Source: Candidatus Poribacteria bacterium (GTDB taxonomy: Bacteria; Poribacteria; WGA-4E; WGA-3G). Taken from it: a stretch of DNA of 42,638 nt. The notes beneath the pieces were generated by a model. The model did no database searches. It saw nothing but the letters and a program-made list of their open reading frames with translations, and was not told the DNA's origin. The translations under genes and the position numbers were made by a program. The DNA is taken from the NCBI GenBank assembly GCA_022824265.1, contig JAJEAG010000066.1, positions 1 to 42,638 of the forward strand. Reading direction: 5' to 3'. Of the stretch, positions 9,015-17,234 are shown piece by piece (position 1 is the first letter of the stretch; each line of letters begins with the position of its first letter).

Positions 9015-10047
9015 AGACACTCCTATACCTTTGCAGCACTTCATCTGGTGCTGCAGTTCCTGTGGTTCCTATTTTAGTTACAGTTACTGATGCAACTAAA
9101 TTACCAATTAAGGCTGCCTCCACTATATTCTCTTTTCCTAATACACAGAGCGTTGAAACGATCCCCGCAGATACACTATCACCCGCTCCAACCGGGTCTA
9201 TTTTTTCTTCTATTTGAATTCCCGATATATGTGAAAACTGTTCAACATTATAGACAAGGATTCCGTTTTCACCAAGGGTTATGTATATAGGTTCATGTGT
9301 ATGTTTGAAAAGTGATATAGCACACTGTTTTGCCGTATCTATATCAACTGTACTCACATCCGTATGTTGTGCTGCCCGTTGTGCTTCAAAACGATTCGGT
9401 TTGATGATAACATTTGTATACAATCCTATCCTTGCCCGTGAGTCTGCCAGAAAAACCTTATCTGGATATGAAAAAGCTAACTCACACAACTTTTCTCTAA
9501 TTCGGTCAGTGATAACACCTAAGTTATCGTGTGCCATCTGATCTCCAATGATAATTCCATCCACTTTAGGGATACTCTCATCCAGTGCTTTCAATACTTC
9601 ATTTTCCACACTCGCTGACATTGGCTGTTGGTTTTCAATATCAAAACGTGGTCCTTCCGTTTCTACATTTTCATACCCACGGTGGATTGGTTTCAGATAT
9701 GTAGGTGTGACTCTATTCGGAACAACGACCATGTAATCGGTAAGGCATCCTTTGTCTTGTAGACGATTAAGAAGCGTTGTGCCGAAACCATCACCTCCAA
9801 TGACACCCAAAGAATAGACTGTTCCAACTCCTAATGCCTTTAGATTATTTGTAACAGTTCCCGCTGCACCAGGACTGTAATGTTGTTCTACCACAGGATT
9901 GGTATGCCAAGGGGTCTCCAACGATAATGATGAACGTGTTTTGTCAATGTGCCAGTATGCATCAAGATAAAAATCACCGATAACAAGAATTCTGACATCT
10001 TGGAATTTTGAAAGTATTTCTTTTAAGTTGTCTTCACTGATCAACAT
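9001..10047 (-). CDS. PfkB-family carbohydrate kinase (RfaE/HldE-like)
   Basis: The 348-residue product (ATG at 10047) is a ribokinase-fold sugar kinase. Evidence includes VIGDFYLDAYWHID near the N-terminus, the GAAGTVTNNLKALG glycine motif (residues 60-73), IIKPNRFEA (about 214-222) and the DPVGAGDSVSAG signature with catalytic base Asp290. The pattern resembles the kinase half of the heptose enzyme HldE (RfaE) and ADP-heptose-related kinases more than ribokinase. An in-frame ATG at 10068 lies at the edge of the adjacent IS relic. The internal ATG has GGAG at the right distance, so I prefer it. It forms an operon with the nitroreductase, whose start overlaps its end. Confidence 0.88.
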   Translation of the reverse strand: MLISEDNLKEILSKFQDVRILVIGDFYLDAYWHIDKTRSSLSLETPWHTNPVVEQHYSPGAAGTVTNNLKALGVGTVYSLGVIGGDGFGTTLLNRLQDKGCLTDYMVVVPNRVTPTYLKPIHRGYENVETEGPRFDIENQQPMSASVENEVLKALDESIPKVDGIIIGDQMAHDNLGVITDRIREKLCELAFSYPDKVFLADSRARIGLYTNVIIKPNRFEAQRAAQHTDVSTVDIDTAKQCAISLFKHTHEPIYITLGENGILVYNVEQFSHISGIQIEEKIDPVGAGDSVSAGIVSTLCVLGKENIVEAALIGNLVASVTVTKIGTTGTAAPDEVLQRYRSVYGRN

Positions 10048-10067
10048 ATTACTCCATAATTGATACA

Positions 10068-10607
10068 TGACCGCTCCCCGCCCTGAAGGACGGGGTTTCT
10101 TTGAACCTCATCCGAACAATTAGGGGTTAGACTCACATCCACGTGATGTTTTTGTCTATGGAACCATCTTCAGACTTCTTTAGGTATGAACCGTCATCAC
10201 GGGGTCCTCTGGAGTCTGTTTCCAGCCGAAACTGGACAACACAGGTGTAATCCTGCGGTGCGGGTCATATTGCACGCTACAGACAAAGTTGTTGTTCGCA
10301 ACAATGACTGATACTTGACTGCCATGGGCAGTTTCAAATTATGAAAAACACAAGCGTACGTCATCTTTCAGACTTGAACAAGATTTTTCAGGTTTTCGGT
10401 GGTATCAACCACAACCGCTCTGTCCCCGTTGCAAAGGGATGGTTGAGACAACCGCAAGGTGCGGAAGTTACAACTCTCAACCAAATGATTGGTAACAAAA
10501 TACCACAACACAACGAAAAAGTCAATGACTTGTTTAACAATGGAGACGTTAGCCGTGTCTACATCCCCGATCTAAAGGAACGGGGTTTTGACACGGAACG
10601 CTTGATA
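10068..10607 (-). mobile_element. IS200/IS605-type deletion derivative without tnpA or tnpB (copy ii)
   Basis: Read on the minus strand, it starts at TTATCAAGCGTTCCGTGT (near 10607). It has a left-end hairpin with stems CCGTGT/ACACGG and CCCCG/CGGGG, then GGCTAACGTCTCC and a TTGACT promoter-like box, as in copy i. It ends with CCCCGTCCTTCAGGGCGGGG followed by AGCGGTCA (10068-10092). Inside are about 450 bases without a TnpB frame. The 100-residue plus-strand frame at 10341-10643 is antisense to these features. This looks like a PATE/MITE-like non-autonomous copy. It sits 20 bases upstream of the kinase start. Confidence 0.7.
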
Positions 10608-10745
10608 ACAGAATTGTTGAATACAAGCAATAGGACAAATTAGGTGATATTTATTAAAATATTAATAGTGGTGTTCGGATACAACATATTGTCGTATTAT
10701 GTCTGCAACAGTTCGCAGTTTTGTTTGGCTTGAATTTTAAATCAT
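10608..10745. other. Short intergenic stretch
   Basis: This is AT-rich sequence between the IS relic and the dioxygenase promoter. I see no gene or strong structure. Confidence 0.4.
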
Positions 10746-10774
10746 TTGCATTTTGTAGCATAAGTTGTTAAAAT
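10746..10774 (+). promoter_or_regulatory. Promoter of the PhyH-like gene at 10794
   Basis: TTGCAT (10746-10751) and TAAAAT (10769-10774) have a 17-base spacer. The predicted start is only about 13 nt before the ATG, leaving just the strong TAAGGAGG ribosome site in the leader. Confidence 0.6.
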
Positions 10775-10793
10775 TGCGGGTAAGGAGGCGACT

Positions 10794-11591
10794 ATGGTTG
10801 AACTTACACAAGATGATATTCTATTCTTTAAAGAAAATGGCTATTTGATTAAACGTAATGTGCTAAATCCTGAACTTATGGAACGTGCGCGAGCGAAGTT
10901 GTGGGAAGGTGCACCTGAAGGCAGACTCCGTGAAGATCCTGACACCTGGGTTGGTCCTTTCCAACCAGAAGAAGAAAATGAAGATAATTCCAATAGGAGA
11001 AAAGGATTCCGTTGGAATTATCGCGAACCCGGTGGAGAAGACTGGATGATTAGGTTACTTGCCACCGATCCGAATGTTTGGCACATGGCAGAGCAATTCT
11101 TGGGTAAAGGTAATTTAGTTGAACCTGCTCGCGTGCGTGGTATTTATTGCACCCTTCCTTATGGTGATGTTCCGAAAAAGTCAATCGGTTGTCATGTAGA
11201 CGCGCACCCGTTTCACCTTGGTGCTGTTGGTTATATTGATGATGTACCACCAGAAGGAGGAGGTTTTACTGTTTGGCCCGGAAGCCACAAAGTCTTTTAT
11301 TACGATTACAAATCACAATACAAGAATGAACCGACTCCGCAATACGATGTTGACCGGGAACGTATCAGTAGAGAATCTGGTGTTGATTGTCATGGCAATG
11401 CAGGTGATATTGTCTTTTGGCATCACCGTATTGGACATGCAGCGGGGCACAACTACTCTCGTCAGATTCGGCAGGCTGTGTTATACGATTTCAGAAAGAC
11501 AGAATTGTCGGAAACACAAGAGGAACCACCAAATGAAGATATGTGGCGAGATTGGCCTGGTATTAAGGCATTAGAGGAAACTGAGACTTAG
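10794..11591 (+). CDS. Phytanoyl-CoA dioxygenase (PhyH) family protein
   Basis: The 265-residue protein belongs to the Fe(II)/2-oxoglutarate oxygenases of the PhyH type. The iron facial triad is visible as His134 and Asp136 (GCHVDAHPFH) and distal His215 (HRIGHAAG). An Arg follows about 10 residues later for 2-oxoglutarate, and GGGFTVWPGSHK (155-166) is the usual core strand. The N-terminal FFKENGYLIKRNVL is the family start. Substrates in this family are very diverse, so none is assigned. The gene is monocistronic, with its own promoter and a near-perfect ribosome site. Confidence 0.9.
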   Translation: MVELTQDDILFFKENGYLIKRNVLNPELMERARAKLWEGAPEGRLREDPDTWVGPFQPEEENEDNSNRRKGFRWNYREPGGEDWMIRLLATDPNVWHMAEQFLGKGNLVEPARVRGIYCTLPYGDVPKKSIGCHVDAHPFHLGAVGYIDDVPPEGGGFTVWPGSHKVFYYDYKSQYKNEPTPQYDVDRERISRESGVDCHGNAGDIVFWHHRIGHAAGHNYSRQIRQAVLYDFRKTELSETQEEPPNEDMWRDWPGIKALEETET

Positions 11592-11620
11592 TTAAACATT
11601 GATATAAATTACATACAATC

Positions 11621-11650
11621 GGTAGGTCGCGACCGAAAGGTCGCTCCTAC
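11621..11650. repeat. Hairpin-CTAC repeat (GCGACC-GAAA-GGTCGC stem)
   Basis: GCGACC (11629-11634), loop GAAA and GGTCGC (11639-11644) are followed by TCCTAC. It is preceded by GGTAGGT. It lies between convergent genes and belongs to the hairpin class described in the findings. Confidence 0.7.
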
Positions 11651-11685
11651 ATGTATAATGTCTTATTATTCAAATTCACTATAGT

Positions 11686-12507
11686 TTATCTTAGATCTAA
11701 TTCTTTCAAAGTGCTTGACATCATATCATAAGCAATTTGTGCTTTTTCCATCCGCATCTGTGGGAAGGTTTCCACAGAGATATACTTATCGTATCCAACT
11801 TTACCCAAACTCTCTGCAAAAGTTCTGAAATCCAATTCATCTCCCTCCTCACCCGGAATAAGAAAAGTACTATACGGATACATCCCTGTAACACCTTTTA
11901 CGTGACAATGTGTTGTAAGTGGTCCCAATCTTTCTGTTACTTCAGCGATATCCTCACCTAAATGATAGAAATTTGTAATATCGTTTAGCACCCTTAACGC
12001 CTTCGATCCAACAAGTTCAATTAAATGCGTAACTTTTGGAGATGAATCTATCGTTGTTGCTTCGTGATTATGGATATTCATCGTAATTCCAAGTTGCTCA
12101 GCACGGCTACATATTGGTTTTAGTACATCAACGAGGAGTTTCCATGCGAATGCATCTCCCTTGTCTCCACCATATCCTGTTAGGAAATTGACGCCGTGTG
12201 CATCCAGTGCAACTGCAACATCCTGAAGAAGAGCATAATGGTCAACTGCAGCCTGTTTATCCTCTATTGCCAGATGATACAGCCCTTTACCAGTAAATGG
12301 ATTTATTACCGAAACCTTTAATCCGTGGTCTGTCGTCATTGTTTTGACATCATTGAGCAGAGAATCAGTTATTTCACCTGAAGGGATGTGTGCATCAGGT
12401 CCGCACATCATCTCAATCGCATCGTACCCCACATCTGAGAGTATTTTTATCACTTTTTGTAATGGTAGGTCTTTCATCCCACCTGCATGATATGAAATGC
12501 CAATCAT
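11686..12507 (-). CDS. Sugar phosphate isomerase/epimerase-like TIM barrel protein
   Basis: The 273-residue protein is of the xylose-isomerase-like/AP-endonuclease-2 TIM-barrel superfamily. It starts MIGISYHAGGMKDLPLQKVI, then VGYDAIEMM, GLKVSVINPFTG, GVNFLTGYGG, LGITMNIHNHEATT (metal-ligand His and Glu region near 145-155), LRVLNDITNFYHLGEDI and ISVETFP near the C-terminus. The E/D/H/E metal-site layout is typical. Members isomerise or epimerise sugars, or dehydrate inositol-type compounds, and the substrate here is unknown. It is divergent from the gene at 12759 with a palindrome between them. Confidence 0.83.
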   Translation of the reverse strand: MIGISYHAGGMKDLPLQKVIKILSDVGYDAIEMMCGPDAHIPSGEITDSLLNDVKTMTTDHGLKVSVINPFTGKGLYHLAIEDKQAAVDHYALLQDVAVALDAHGVNFLTGYGGDKGDAFAWKLLVDVLKPICSRAEQLGITMNIHNHEATTIDSSPKVTHLIELVGSKALRVLNDITNFYHLGEDIAEVTERLGPLTTHCHVKGVTGMYPYSTFLIPGEEGDELDFRTFAESLGKVGYDKYISVETFPQMRMEKAQIAYDMMSSTLKELDLR

Positions 12508-12528
12508 AGGTCACTTATCCTGATTTTT

Positions 12529-12545
12529 AGGTGTTAATGACACCT
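12529..12545. promoter_or_regulatory. Hairpin in the leader of the isomerase-like gene
   Basis: AGGTGT (12529-12534) and ACACCT (12540-12545) flank TAATG. TTTT occurs on both sides, so the structure is possible on either strand. Confidence 0.35.
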
Positions 12546-12579
12546 TTTCAATTGTATTAAAATGAGTGAATGCGTAATC

Positions 12580-12597
12580 AATAAGTCATGACTTATT
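12580..12597. promoter_or_regulatory. 18-bp perfect palindrome, candidate operator
   Basis: AATAAGTCATGACTTATT is a perfect palindrome in the 251-base space between the divergent genes starting at 12507 (minus) and 12759 (plus). Two contiguous 9-base half sites with no loop suit a dimeric repressor better than an RNA hairpin. Confidence 0.45.
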
Positions 12598-12758
12598 TAC
12601 TTCTATCTGCTATACTTCGCGGTATATATCCAAACTTGATTGTGTAATATTAGCAAGCACTTTCTCACCTATCTGTTCACATGTTAGCAGAATTTCAAGA
12701 TACAGGCAATAATCTCTAATACAGATTTTATTTTCAACATATTCAGGAAAAACCAGTT

Positions 12759-14591
12759 GTGAATACGAATTATACCATTAGCCCAAACGATTATCTGCTA
12801 CCGTATCCTGATAGACTTAACACCTCCTCCCATAAAACTGAGTTAGCAAAACTTGCTGGTAGTCGTAAGAAGACTTGGATTCAATTGGATTCAACCATTT
12901 TACAAACACGTTTCAGGTTGAGAGTCAATGAGATTTATTTCCAACCATCAGACACACATGTATCAATCCAGAATATATTGCAAAACTCTATTTCTACTTA
13001 TAACTTAGAGATTGGAGAGGATCCATTTTGTCAATTCTATCTCGTTGCACAACCCAATGCAGAAAGACAATTCTATAATATCACAGAATACATACAACGA
13101 TGTATTGCAGGAGATGAATCTGTGGCAGAACGTTTGCTTGGGAGGACTGTCCTATTATGCTATCAATCTGATGAGTATTCGTATGATTTACTTAGTGATT
13201 TCGGAGTTAACACCTTCATACAAGATTATCTCTTAAGTTATATTGATATTTATGGAACAGATGCATCACTCGGTTTTTCTGTAGAAATACCACGGTTTTT
13301 ATCTGTTTTTGAGTTTGATGGAACGTCAATACCTTGGAGTATCTCTCTGTTGGAGCAGATTCCAGAAGATATTTTGGAGGACAATCAAGGTTCATCTGAA
13401 AATATACGATGGAATTACATACCGTACCTCTTTTATGATAAGTATAATTCTGCTGTCATCAGGAGTGTTTTTTGGCAGGAATTGACATTACAGTTTGCAC
13501 AATGTTTCCTTGGTGGAGTAAGTAATTTCTGTCATCAATACGGTCTGAGAACTGCTGTCTCAATACGAGAAAGTGCAAAGTCATTGCAGTATGAATTAGG
13601 GACATTAAGAAGACATGTTGATTGTCCAATTCTTGTCTCTGATGAGTCGGAAACATCGCGCCGATTAGTTGTAGCGAAATCAGTTTGTAGCAACACACAG
13701 AATGTAGGAGTATTGAGGAAAGAGACACACACTTTGAATCATATATGCCATGATGCTGTCAAAGGATTCAATAGATGGATATCAAATAGAAGAATGAAGT
13801 CATATCCTAAATCCTCAGACTCACATTCAGTAGAAATATTACAAGTAGGAAATCCGGTACGACCAATTCTGATGTTGTCCCCAACACAGAGTCTTTGGAT
13901 GAAGCCAGATGAAAAACAATGGAATAGCATTACGAAAGCTTGGGGATGGTTGTGTCAGACTGTGTGGAATATGGGATATGATTTTAATATTGTACCAGAA
14001 GTGCAACTAAATGATGCTACGATAGATAAGAATGCAGGCACAATTTGCCTATATGGTGAAAACTATGGTCTGGTTTTGATTTCCAGTTGTCTGTCACTTC
14101 ACGAAGCTACAGTCAAGTGCTTGTCAGACTTTACAAAGGCAAAAGGAAGAATAATCGTTAACGCACCTGTTCCGTATCTACTGAATGGAAAAATCGGACT
14201 TGAACCGTATCTGTTGGAAAGACTAATTTATAATCGTAGAACGACTATATTAGATGGACCAGAGGGTGAACGTGAAACTGAACTCAAAACATTGCTCAGA
14301 AAGTGGGTAACCTCAGTTATTTCCGTATATATCGGACAAGAGAAACACCTAACAGAATCAGTGCAAGTCCATTACAGAGTGGATGGAAACTCCCAAATCT
14401 TTTTTCTTCATAACAAAACAAACAAACCTATTGACGCATTGGTTGAAATTGCAGGAGAAGTTGAGAACATAAAGGAACAGATATTAGAAACAGCAAAACA
14501 GAAAACTGTCGAGTTTTGGCATGCAAATGGGTATACCTATCTGAAATGTATGTTTGAGGCTAAACAAGGTAGGTTATTCTATGTTGTCTAA
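12759..14591 (+). CDS. Glycoside-hydrolase-like protein (divergent)
   Basis: The 610-residue protein has no signal peptide. Two blocks resemble the large GH families related to GH106/GH2-like alpha-rhamnosidases and beta-galactosidases. One is a TIM-barrel segment, FWQELTLQFAQCFLGGVSNF followed by CHQYGLRTAVSIRESAKS (about 235-275), ending FNRWIS. The other is a Rossmann-like trimerisation-type domain with MLSPTQSLWM (about 373), MGYDFNIVPEV (about 405) and YGLVLISSCLSLHEATVKCL then FTKAKGRIIVNAP (about 435-475). The usual E-rich catalytic stretches are not obvious, so it may be inactive or act on an unusual glycan. The start is GTG. Confidence 0.5.
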   Translation: MNTNYTISPNDYLLPYPDRLNTSSHKTELAKLAGSRKKTWIQLDSTILQTRFRLRVNEIYFQPSDTHVSIQNILQNSISTYNLEIGEDPFCQFYLVAQPNAERQFYNITEYIQRCIAGDESVAERLLGRTVLLCYQSDEYSYDLLSDFGVNTFIQDYLLSYIDIYGTDASLGFSVEIPRFLSVFEFDGTSIPWSISLLEQIPEDILEDNQGSSENIRWNYIPYLFYDKYNSAVIRSVFWQELTLQFAQCFLGGVSNFCHQYGLRTAVSIRESAKSLQYELGTLRRHVDCPILVSDESETSRRLVVAKSVCSNTQNVGVLRKETHTLNHICHDAVKGFNRWISNRRMKSYPKSSDSHSVEILQVGNPVRPILMLSPTQSLWMKPDEKQWNSITKAWGWLCQTVWNMGYDFNIVPEVQLNDATIDKNAGTICLYGENYGLVLISSCLSLHEATVKCLSDFTKAKGRIIVNAPVPYLLNGKIGLEPYLLERLIYNRRTTILDGPEGERETELKTLLRKWVTSVISVYIGQEKHLTESVQVHYRVDGNSQIFFLHNKTNKPIDALVEIAGEVENIKEQILETAKQKTVEFWHANGYTYLKCMFEAKQGRLFYVV

Positions 14592-14657
14592 TATTCACAA
14601 ATTGCTTGATATTATAGTGTAAAACAATTCTGCTGATGGTGAATGTGCATGTGGACA

Positions 14658-15875
14658 TTAGTCTCCAGTTAGGTTAAGTGCGAGATATATCACAGCAGTG
14701 GCAGATGAGATGGCAGCACTTACTATCCCCCAATTAATCTGGAATTTCTTGTGTACCTCTAAGATGTCTCCAGGATAAAGTATGGTTGAATCTATACCAG
14801 TTTTGAATTTATGCACAATGGTTGTTCCATCATTTCGATGGATATGAACTTTATCTCGGATAGCATCTTTTTCAAAACCACCCGCTATTGCAATAGCCTT
14901 TTGTAAGGTTAAAGGACCACGAACACGATGCGCACCTGGTGTGCGAACATAACCCGTGACATAGATCGGCTCTACTTTGAATGCATTCGGAATAAAAAGT
15001 ACTTCTCCATCGGCTAAAGAGATTGTTTCTCCATTCTTATCAACTGATTTCCAAAATTGTTCTGTAACACTTAACTCAGTAAGCGTGCCATCCCTATTGA
15101 CCTTGACAAGTGCCGTCATATCAGCCTCTTGCGTAAATCCACCTGCTCTTGCTAATGCATCTGCGACACTGATCTGATTGCTAACGAATAATTTTCCTGG
15201 TGTCTTAACTTCACCTTGTACTTCAATCACTTTGAGTTGTTGGACATATACTAAATCGTTGGTATATACACGGATATTACGGGAACTCTGGTCTGTTGAT
15301 AGGTCAAAAATCTCAATCTTTACTGTCGATTTTTCTGATTCATCACTCATATTGTTCGGTTTTGAATCATTATCTGTTTGCTTAATTGCCTTAAATCGGA
15401 TCAGTTGCACTTGTTTAACATCTGCTGTTTCAGACATACCCCCTGCAAGTGTGATTGCACGATATAAATCAATGTCAGATTCTGGTGAGATAACATAACG
15501 ACCAGGGGTTTTTACTGCACCTCCAACATAAATTCCATTTTCCTGTGAAACAAGAGATACCATGATAACAGGATTGTTAACAAGTTCTTCCTTCAATAGA
15601 AAATCGCTAATAACCGTATTTATTTCTTCGGTAGTCATCCCTGCAACTTTCAAATCCCCACCGAAGTAACTTATCCTCCCATCATCACGCACCTGAACTG
15701 ACTGGTTATACTCCGGTTGTCCAATCACAGCGATTAGAAGATTATCCCCGTTTCTAACGCGGTAGACATCACCGAATAATGCTACAGTTTTTAACATCAA
15801 TAGTAAAATAATAATAGCCTGCAAGTGACGCGAAGTTTTGTGGATAACTTGCAAGCTACTGATAAAAAAGTTCAT
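14658..15875 (-). CDS. Polysaccharide export (Wza-like) protein with three SLBB domains
   Basis: The 405-residue protein has an N-terminal hydrophobic segment (residues 20-35), a polysaccharide-export domain (about 37-107: YRVRNGDNLLIAVIGQPEYNQSVQVR...) and three SLBB units. Each unit starts with the same turn: GAVKTPGRY (about 117), GEVKTPGKL (about 221) and GYVRTPGAH (about 311). The C-terminus is one membrane helix (about 380-400), in place of the Wza C-terminal barrel helix. It would form the outer-membrane or periplasmic channel of a capsule/exopolysaccharide exporter. No Wzc-like kinase or glycosyltransferase is adjacent, so it is an orphan here. Confidence 0.85.
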   Translation of the reverse strand: MNFFISSLQVIHKTSRHLQAIIILLLMLKTVALFGDVYRVRNGDNLLIAVIGQPEYNQSVQVRDDGRISYFGGDLKVAGMTTEEINTVISDFLLKEELVNNPVIMVSLVSQENGIYVGGAVKTPGRYVISPESDIDLYRAITLAGGMSETADVKQVQLIRFKAIKQTDNDSKPNNMSDESEKSTVKIEIFDLSTDQSSRNIRVYTNDLVYVQQLKVIEVQGEVKTPGKLFVSNQISVADALARAGGFTQEADMTALVKVNRDGTLTELSVTEQFWKSVDKNGETISLADGEVLFIPNAFKVEPIYVTGYVRTPGAHRVRGPLTLQKAIAIAGGFEKDAIRDKVHIHRNDGTTIVHKFKTGIDSTILYPGDILEVHKKFQINWGIVSAAISSATAVIYLALNLTGD

Positions 15876-15971
15876 AATGTAAATCTATATAAATATGCTT
15901 TGTTTGGTTCAATATTGTGTATTTAAAGCAGAAGAGTATATGTGTTATTCATAGCATTCTACCTTAAGGAT

Positions 15972-16319
15972 TTATACTTGATTTAATGAATCGAAATATG
16001 CTTTTATGCATTCCTGAGCGTGAGTAACACTATAGGTTGGAACGAGTATGTCACCCCATTCGGATTTTGCAGCATTCCCTTTTATTCCACCACTCAGCGG
16101 CATCTCGTTTGAGCGTAGATAGACTTCAATTCCTTCATCCTTTAACACATTCGTGAGGATGTGTGCAGCGATCTCATTCGACACTGACTTAACTACGATC
16201 CATTCAACTGATTCCAATCTTTGTGTCGGTGCTAAACCAGGAAGCAGATCTCCGTTGCATTTCGAACATGTCAAAGTATTCTGCTTAAATTCAGTGTTGC
16301 ATTCTGGACAAAACGGCAT
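15972..16319 (-). CDS. Zinc-ribbon protein with DUF2007-like domain
   Basis: The 115-residue protein has a rubredoxin-like zinc ribbon at the start (Cys4, Cys7, Cys18, Cys21). A domain of the DUF2007 'putative signal-transducing protein' type follows: VKSVSNEIAAHILTNVLKDE, then GIEVYLRSNEMP and GDILVPTYSVTHAQECIKAYF. The family's function is unknown. The ATG at 16319 is preferred to the one at 16325 because AGGAGG lies 7 bases upstream of the former and would abut the latter. Confidence 0.75.
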   Translation of the reverse strand: MPFCPECNTEFKQNTLTCSKCNGDLLPGLAPTQRLESVEWIVVKSVSNEIAAHILTNVLKDEGIEVYLRSNEMPLSGGIKGNAAKSEWGDILVPTYSVTHAQECIKAYFDSLNQV

Positions 16320-16353
16320 GGTCATCCCTCCTCATTCGTTGTGTTATTTACAC

Positions 16354-16382
16354 ATTATATCACATACCAAAGGTTTAATCAA
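16354..16382 (-). promoter_or_regulatory. Promoter of the zinc-ribbon/DUF2007 gene
   Basis: On the minus strand TTGATT (16382-16377) and TATAAT (16359-16354) are separated by 17 bases, about 35 bases before the start codon. It is divergent from the toxin promoter 30 bases away. Confidence 0.65.
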
Positions 16383-16411
16383 GAGGTGGAAAATCCCATG
16401 AAGATACATAA

Positions 16412-16440
16412 TTGAAAATGCAGTGCAGATGTGTTATACT
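16412..16440 (+). promoter_or_regulatory. Promoter of the toxin-antitoxin operon
   Basis: TTGAAA (16412-16417) and TATACT (16435-16440) are separated by 17 bases. The ATG of the toxin starts 7 bases after the -10 box, at the expected transcription start. Confidence 0.7.
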
Positions 16441-16447
16441 TAAAAAT

Positions 16448-16801
16448 ATGCAAATCATTGCCCGAGAGGTCAGAAACTATATTACACCAGAGGGACGCAA
16501 CCCGTTCCGTCAGTGGTTGTCACAACTCCGAGATAAGAGAACACGCGCAAACATTCAGAGACGAATTGCACGCTTACAAGAGGGAAATTTCGGTGATTGT
16601 AGAAGGTTGGGAAGTGATTTATATGAACTTAAAATAAACTACGGACCAGGATATCGGATTTATTTTGGCACACTTACTACTCATATTGTTATTTTACTTT
16701 GTGGTGGACAAAAAGGGACGCAACAACGGGATATAGTGAGAGCTCAAGGCTATTGGAACGAATTAAGGAGCAGGGACAATGAAAACGGAAACAATACTTA
16801 A
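16448..16801 (+). CDS. RelE/ParE-superfamily toxin (HigB-like)
   Basis: The 117-residue basic protein shows the fold pattern of the phage-Gp49/HigB-like toxins: REVRNYITPEGRNPFRQWLSQL, RIARLQEGNFGDCRRLGSDLYELKINYGPGYRIYFG, then IVILLCGGQKGTQQRDIVRAQGYW. The L-x-E-L-(K/R) plus G-x-G-Y-R-(I/V)-Y-F block is the family signature and supplies the mRNA-cleavage or ribosome-contact residues. The in-frame ATG at 16412 lies inside the -35 box, so the start at 16448 is used. It overlaps the antitoxin by 23 bases, toxin first as in higBA. Confidence 0.85.
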   Translation: MQIIAREVRNYITPEGRNPFRQWLSQLRDKRTRANIQRRIARLQEGNFGDCRRLGSDLYELKINYGPGYRIYFGTLTTHIVILLCGGQKGTQQRDIVRAQGYWNELRSRDNENGNNT

Positions 16802-17165
16802 GCAGACTACCAGTTTTAGAGACGACCTTTTAAATGACCTTGCTGATACAGAGTTTGCGATGTATTATATTGATGCAGCTATAACGGACTATAAAAAAGA
16901 TGGTGATGCAGAGTCGATCTGGAAGGCACTTCGTGACGTTGTAGAAGCACAAGGTGCGGTTTCTGAACTTTCTAAAAGAACGGGCATTGATGCTGAAATT
17001 CTCTCAAATACTCTCTCTAACGAGGATGCTCCGCAGTTAGATATGCTCAGCACTATATTGAGTGCTCTTGCGTGTCAGTTGTCGGTTGAACCCAGGATAA
17101 GTACGAACGTTAATATTCAGACTGCAGATGTGGATGAAGCACATTCACAGAATCCAACCAATTGA
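16779..17165 (+). CDS. HigA-2-like antitoxin (helix-turn-helix)
   Basis: The 128-residue protein has an N-terminal FRDDLLNDLADTEFAMYYIDAAI segment, a DAESIWKALRDVVEAQGAVSELSKRTGID region, and the XRE-like HTH (ILSNTLSNEDAPQLDMLSTILSALAC). This is the arrangement of the putative addiction-module antitoxins paired with Gp49-like toxins. The last 30 residues look disordered. GGAG precedes the ATG inside the toxin gene. It should neutralise the toxin and repress the promoter at 16412-16440. Confidence 0.82.
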   Translation: MKTETILKQTTSFRDDLLNDLADTEFAMYYIDAAITDYKKDGDAESIWKALRDVVEAQGAVSELSKRTGIDAEILSNTLSNEDAPQLDMLSTILSALACQLSVEPRISTNVNIQTADVDEAHSQNPTN

Positions 17166-17226
17166 TAACAGCCTGCTCGTCATGCTCTATTGCGCTCTCC
17201 ACTGCGCGTTTGGCATGTTCTAACAT
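17110..17226 (-). pseudogene. Small ORF homologous to the relic at 19114-19290
   Basis: The minus-strand ATG at 17226 opens a 38-residue frame starting MLEHAKRAVESAIEHDEQAV, ending at 17110. It overlaps the antitoxin 3' end on the other strand. The first 23 residues match a frame upstream of the ATPase (LLEHAKSAVEITIEHDEHAA). It has no ribosome site. I read it as a remnant of a duplicated gene end, function unknown. Confidence 0.35.
17162..17225. repeat. 64-bp direct repeat, copy R1 (downstream of the TOPRIM gene)
   Basis: Base-by-base alignment with 19214-19277 gives 52 of 64 identical positions without gaps, including the block TTTGGCATGTTCTAA. Both copies have the same orientation and bracket the ATPase-TOPRIM pair. 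Confidence 0.75.
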
Positions 17227-17234
17227 GTTGTACG

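Noticed and set aside
10341-10643. 100-residue plus-strand open frame
   Set aside because: It runs antisense across the left end, promoter box and interior of an IS605-type relic; no ribosome site and no family resemblance.
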